A DNA stretch of 9,963 nt from Cellvibrionales bacterium UBA1969 (lineage in GTDB: Bacteria > Pseudomonadota > Gammaproteobacteria > Pseudomonadales > UBA7434): positions 1-9,963 of the forward strand of contig DDDX01000095.1 of assembly GCA_002339085.1 (NCBI GenBank), written 5' to 3'. Under the pieces are notes generated by a model. It saw nothing but the letters and a program-made list of their open reading frames with translations. It was not told the origin of the DNA and did not search any database. The translations under genes were made by a program, and so were the position numbers. Shown piece by piece: positions 7,297 through 9,963 of this stretch (positions are counted from its first letter, which is position 1; every line of letters begins with the position of its first letter).

Positions 7297-8787
7297 TTAC
7301 TGTTCGGAGCGGTTCATTAAGTATTGGCAGAGCATGGCAACGGGTCGACCACTGGCGCCTTTGCCACCGCCTTGGTTCCAAGCGGTACCGGCAATGTCTA
7401 AGTGTGCCCATGGGTACTTGGTGGCAAATTGCGATAAGAAGCAGGCTGCGGTAATGGTGCCTGCACCACCAGCGCCAATATTACCTAGGTCAGCGAAGGG
7501 TGACTCCATTTGCTTCTGGTACTCGTCCCATAGTGGTAGTTGCCAGGCGCGATCGGCGCTGTCTTGACCAGCTTTCAGTAGATTCTCGGCCAAGTCTTGA
7601 TTATTACTCAGTAAGCCCGTCGCATGATGGCCTAATGCCATGATGCAGGCGCCGGTTAATGTCGCTATATCGACGACCGATACGGGTTTGAATCGTTCAA
7701 CATAGGTTAATGCATCACAGAGGACCAGGCGACCTTCTGCATCGGTGTTCAGTACTTCGATAGTTTTACCCGACATACTGGTCACTACATCACCAGGTTT
7801 GGTTGCGCGGCTCGATGGCATATTTTCGGCGGCGGCAATAACAGCCACCACATTAATGGGTAATTTCATCTCTGCAATGGCCGACATCGTACCAATGACA
7901 CTGGCGGCACCGCACATATCAAACTTCATTTCATCCATTTTGGCGCCGGGTTTGAGGCTGATACCGCCACTGTCAAAGGTGATACCTTTGCCGACTAATA
8001 CATGCGGTTGTTGACTCTTTTTCCCACCTTGATAGTTCATAATAATGAACTGCGATTCTTCAACACTGCCGTGACCTACCGAGAGTAAAGAGCCCATCTC
8101 GAGCAATTTCATTTGTTTTTCACCCAGTACCGTCGTTTTAATCCCAGCATGTTGTCGACCAAGCTTTCGCGCTTCACTGGATAAATATTTTGGCGTACAG
8201 ATATTGCCGGGTAAGTTGCCTAATTCGCGGGCAGTATTAATACCTTTGCCGATTGCAATACCAGCTTTAATCGCACGTTTATTGGCTGTCGTATTTTTGG
8301 CATTAACGATACTGATTTTAGCCAGAGTTGATTGCTTAGCTTTGACGCTAGCTTTTGTAGTCGAATATCGGTAGCTGCTTCGATTGATACGGCTAACTAG
8401 TTGTTGAAATGACCAGGCGCTTGCCACTGCACTGGGTAATTTTAAGCTGCCTAGGATGGCGGCATGTTTAATTTTTTGTTGGTTCAAGGTTGCTGCCAGA
8501 CTGTCGGCGGCACGACTCCATGATTGACGACTCAGCTTGTCTTTATCTCCCAGGCCCCACAATAAAATACGCTGTGCTTTAATGCCGTTGGGTAGTAACA
8601 GAAGGGTGGTTTGACCCAGTTGGCCGCTAAAATCATCACTGGCGAGTAATCGGCTTAATTGCTTGCCGGTTGCCTTATTAATAGAGCGGCTATCAGCATT
8701 AAGCGTTAAATCTTTAAAAAAAGGAATAACCAAGCTGTCGCAAAGTAAAGTTGTGATGTCGTCTGAATGGGTTAGCTGTGCTCGCAT
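7297..8787 (-). CDS. pepA: Leucyl aminopeptidase (M17, cytosol aminopeptidase)
   Basis: A complete 496-residue M17 aminopeptidase (E. coli PepA is 503). It removes N-terminal amino acids from peptides using two divalent metal ions, in the cytoplasm as a hexamer. Metal ligands are all visible: K267 and D272 in VGKGITFDSGG, D290 in KFDMCG, D349 and E351 in the signature NTDAEGRL (347-354). The catalytic K279 and R353 are also present. The spacing is a constant 3 residues less than in E. coli. The N-terminal macrodomain-like part (about 1-150) is much less conserved. In E. coli this protein is also a DNA-binding factor (XerB/CarP) that acts at cer sites and on carAB; whether this homologue does so cannot be judged. 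It begins the pepA-holC unit; the upstream region carries a good candidate promoter. Confidence 0.98.
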   Translation of the reverse strand: MRAQLTHSDDITTLLCDSLVIPFFKDLTLNADSRSINKATGKQLSRLLASDDFSGQLGQTTLLLLPNGIKAQRILLWGLGDKDKLSRQSWSRAADSLAATLNQQKIKHAAILGSLKLPSAVASAWSFQQLVSRINRSSYRYSTTKASVKAKQSTLAKISIVNAKNTTANKRAIKAGIAIGKGINTARELGNLPGNICTPKYLSSEARKLGRQHAGIKTTVLGEKQMKLLEMGSLLSVGHGSVEESQFIIMNYQGGKKSQQPHVLVGKGITFDSGGISLKPGAKMDEMKFDMCGAASVIGTMSAIAEMKLPINVVAVIAAAENMPSSRATKPGDVVTSMSGKTIEVLNTDAEGRLVLCDALTYVERFKPVSVVDIATLTGACIMALGHHATGLLSNNQDLAENLLKAGQDSADRAWQLPLWDEYQKQMESPFADLGNIGAGGAGTITAACFLSQFATKYPWAHLDIAGTAWNQGGGKGASGRPVAMLCQYLMNRSEQ

Positions 8788-8881
8788 AATGATCGTGTTA
8801 CCTGTGATGAGTAATGAATGATTGGTACTGTTTTGTGACTGTATGAGCTTTTTGTAGATAGACCCTTAAGCCAGAACCGCT

Positions 8882-8910
8882 ATTGTTAAATGTAGACAGT
8901 CTATTGTCAA
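8882..8910 (-). promoter_or_regulatory. Candidate sigma-70 promoter for pepA-holC
   Basis: On the minus strand a perfect -35 TTGACA (8905-8910) is followed after exactly 17 bp by AACAAT (8882-8887), four of six to the -10 consensus. Transcription would start near 8875, giving a leader of roughly 87 nt. A second perfect TTGACA lies at 8925-8930, exactly 20 bp further upstream; 16 bp after it comes GACAAT (8903-8908), which overlaps the first -35. These may be two overlapping promoters. No experiment supports this; it rests on consensus match and position. Confidence 0.55.
8893..8903. repeat. 11-bp palindrome inside the pepA promoter spacer
   Basis: TAGAC-A-GTCTA is a perfect inverted repeat lying wholly within the 17-bp spacer (8888-8904) of the candidate promoter. 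A related sequence, TGTAGATAGAC at 8853-8863, matches TGTAGACAGTC at 8891-8901 in 9 of 11 positions, 38 bp away, and GTCTATT recurs at 8899-8905 and 8941-8947. This placement is what an operator for a repressor would look like. The protein is unknown. Confidence 0.45.
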
Positions 8911-9049
8911 TTTAGCCGCTTAACTGTCAAGCAATTTGTGGTCTATTAATGCGCTAAAGCGATTTTATCGGCATTGATGCGTCGCCTGTTTTTTATTAGA
9001 CGACGGCTTCGACCACTATTATTTACTCGCTCATGGAAAGTCATTTGAG

Positions 9050-9066
9050 TATAATGAACCTATAAT
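9050..9066 (+). promoter_or_regulatory. Two perfect TATAAT boxes, candidate prfB promoters
   Basis: TATAAT occurs at 9050-9055 and again at 9061-9066, 11 bp apart and on the prfB strand, followed by very AT-rich sequence. No good -35 is seen at the normal distance for either (TCGCTC and AAGTCA, respectively). The TG of an extended -10 is off by one for the first. If used, they give leaders of roughly 110-120 nt to the prfB ATG at 9184. A random match in AT-rich DNA is possible. Confidence 0.45.
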
Positions 9067-9108
9067 TTAAATTAATTCGAAATAGTCCAGCTCAGCTCAG
9101 TGATTAAT

Positions 9109-9141
9109 CGCATTGACCTGGACCATAACGCAATCAATGCG
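9109..9141 (+). promoter_or_regulatory. Hairpin in the prfB leader
   Basis: CGCATTGA (9109-9116) pairs perfectly with TCAATGCG (9134-9141), an 8-bp stem enclosing a 17-nt loop. Two nucleotides later there is a perfect 10-bp palindrome, CATTCGAATG (9143-9152). Both lie between the candidate promoters and the ribosome site, within the likely 5' leader of prfB. No T tract follows, so this is not a terminator; a role in translation or stability is only inferred. Confidence 0.4.
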
Positions 9142-9183
9142 GCATTCGAATGTTGTATATTCCGAGAGAGAGTCCCATTTTCC

Positions 9184-9963
9184 ATGTTAGAAACCAATCC
9201 GCAACAGCAAAGTTTAAAAGATCTTCGAGCCCGTGTAGAAGTGCTTCGGGGGTATCTTTGACTATGCTCACAAGCAAGAGCAACTGACCGAAGTAGAATT
9301 AGAGCTTGCAGAGCCCTCAGTTTGGGATAACCCCCAAAAAGCACAAGAATTAGGCCGCCAGCGTGCGGCACTTGAAGCTGTGGTAGGCGTGATTGATAAT
9401 CTTGATGTCGGCATCAACGATACGAGTGATTTGCTCGAATTGGTGATAGAAGATGACGATGCAGAGGCTTTAGAGTCGGTCGATAGTGAATTAGCCACCT
9501 TGCAGCAGTTGTTAGAGCAACTAGAGTTTCGCCGCATGTTTTCAGGTGAGATGGATCCTAATTATGCTTATCTTGATATTCAATCGGGTTCTGGTGGAAC
9601 TGAGGCGCAAGATTGGGCAGAAATGTTATTGCGCATGTACTTGCGCTGGGGTGAGGCAAAAGGCTTGAAAGTTGACTTAATCGAAGCGTCGGCGGGTGAT
9701 GTAGCGGGAATCAAAAGCGCTACGGTGCATTTTCAAGGTGAGTATGCTTATGGTTGGTTGCGAACTGAAACCGGTGTTCACCGCTTAGTACGGAAGTCAC
9801 CGTTTGACTCGGGTAGTCGCCGTCATACCTCCTTTGCCTCCATTTTTGTCTCACCAGAAGTCGATGACAATATTGAAGTTGAAATTAATCCCAGTGATGT
9901 GCGTACCGATACCTACCGAGCCTCTGGTGCGGGGGGGCAGCATGTAAATAAAACCGATTCGGC
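9184..9963 (+). CDS. prfB: Peptide chain release factor 2 (programmed +1 frameshift; 3' truncated by window edge)
   Basis: RF2 recognises UGA and UAA stop codons and triggers release of the finished protein. The ATG at 9184 gives 25 codons (MLETNPQQQSL..., ending RGYL) and then an in-frame UGA (9259-9261). Skipping T9259 continues in the +1 frame from GAC at 9260 as DYAHKQEQLTE, with no further stop to the window end. The mature protein matches E. coli RF2 throughout: EPSVWDNP, LEFRRMFSGEMD, SGSGGTEAQDWAEMLLRMYL, GIKSATV, YGWLRTETGVHRLVRKSPFDSG with the stop-recognition SPF tripeptide, RRHTSFAS, and the catalytic GGQ in GAGGQHVNKTDS at 9932-9940. About 260 residues of the usual 365 are visible. 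A purine-rich GAGAGAGAG (9164-9172) probably serves as ribosome site. In E. coli lysS follows prfB; that would be expected past the edge. Confidence 0.97.
9247..9262 (+). promoter_or_regulatory. prfB +1 programmed frameshift signal
   Basis: CGGGGGTATCTTTGAC: an internal Shine-Dalgarno-like G run (9248-9252), a slippery CTT (9256-9258), the in-frame stop TGA (9259-9261) and C at 9262, which makes the weak UGAC context. When RF2 is scarce the ribosome pauses at UGA and slips from CUU to UUU, so RF2 controls its own synthesis. The E. coli site is AGGGGGTATCTTTGAC, from memory; the first base differs (A to C, a synonymous Arg change). Confidence 0.96.

Larger units (their letters stand above)
8788..9183. 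other. Divergent control region between pepA and prfB
   Basis: 396 nt without a coding region that I can support. The left part (to about 8930) holds a candidate pepA promoter with an internal palindrome; the right part (from about 9050) holds two TATAAT boxes and a hairpin-bearing prfB leader. The middle (about 8945-9040) contains only small inverted repeats, CGAT-TTT-ATCG (8960s) and GCAT-TG-ATGC (8971-8980), without an evident role. In E. coli the neighbour divergent from pepA is lptF-lptG; here it is prfB. No tRNA or known riboswitch was recognised. Confidence 0.6.

Noticed and set aside
9184..9261. prfB as a pseudogene or separate 25-codon leader peptide
   Set aside because: The stop, slip codon and internal Shine-Dalgarno form the known RF2 programmed frameshift, and the +1 frame continues as RF2 without interruption.
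9072..9537. Two minus-strand ORFs (99 and 89 codons) opposite prfB
   Set aside because: They lie opposite the RF2 coding sequence, whose frame matches the family throughout; they look like shadows exposed because the frameshift splits prfB.

Overview
The window looks like a chromosomal segment of a gammaproteobacterium of moderate, slightly AT-leaning base composition. The best evidence is the gene order pepA-holC-valS on the minus strand, a classic gammaproteobacterial arrangement. Protein signatures in ValS, HolC, PepA and RF2, and an E. coli-like programmed frameshift in prfB, agree with this. Genus cannot be read from the sequence. A marine or environmental heterotroph is plausible because of the oxidative enzymes on the left, but that is inference.

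Left part (1-3623, plus strand): three oxidoreductase genes. The first is the C-terminal half of a molybdopterin-dependent oxidoreductase cut by the window edge, and it ends in a strong intrinsic terminator. Next come a complete Baeyer-Villiger-type FAD/NADPH monooxygenase and, 33 bp downstream, a luciferase-like (LLM) oxidoreductase. The last two probably form a small operon for oxidative breakdown of an unidentified organic compound. The terminator sits only 27 bp before the monooxygenase start, so how that gene is transcribed is unclear.

Middle and right (3776-8787, minus strand): pepA (leucyl aminopeptidase), holC (DNA polymerase III chi) and valS (valyl-tRNA synthetase), transcribed right to left. 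pepA and holC are 9 nt apart. A 164-nt gap with a perfect 18-nt palindrome separates holC from valS. The valS cluster converges on the oxidoreductase genes across a 152-nt gap with no convincing terminator.

Far right (8788-9963): a 396-nt divergent control region and then the 5' part of prfB (release factor 2) on the plus strand. prfB is interrupted by an in-frame UGA at codon 26 and is read through by a +1 programmed frameshift, so a simple ORF search misses it. The control region holds a good candidate pepA promoter with an 11-bp palindrome in its spacer, two perfect TATAAT boxes pointing toward prfB, and a leader hairpin.

No rRNA, tRNA, CRISPR, insertion sequence or prophage was seen. The housekeeping genes are ordinary. 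I found no convincing undescribed system; the points worth a second look are regulatory sites and the oxidoreductase cassette.
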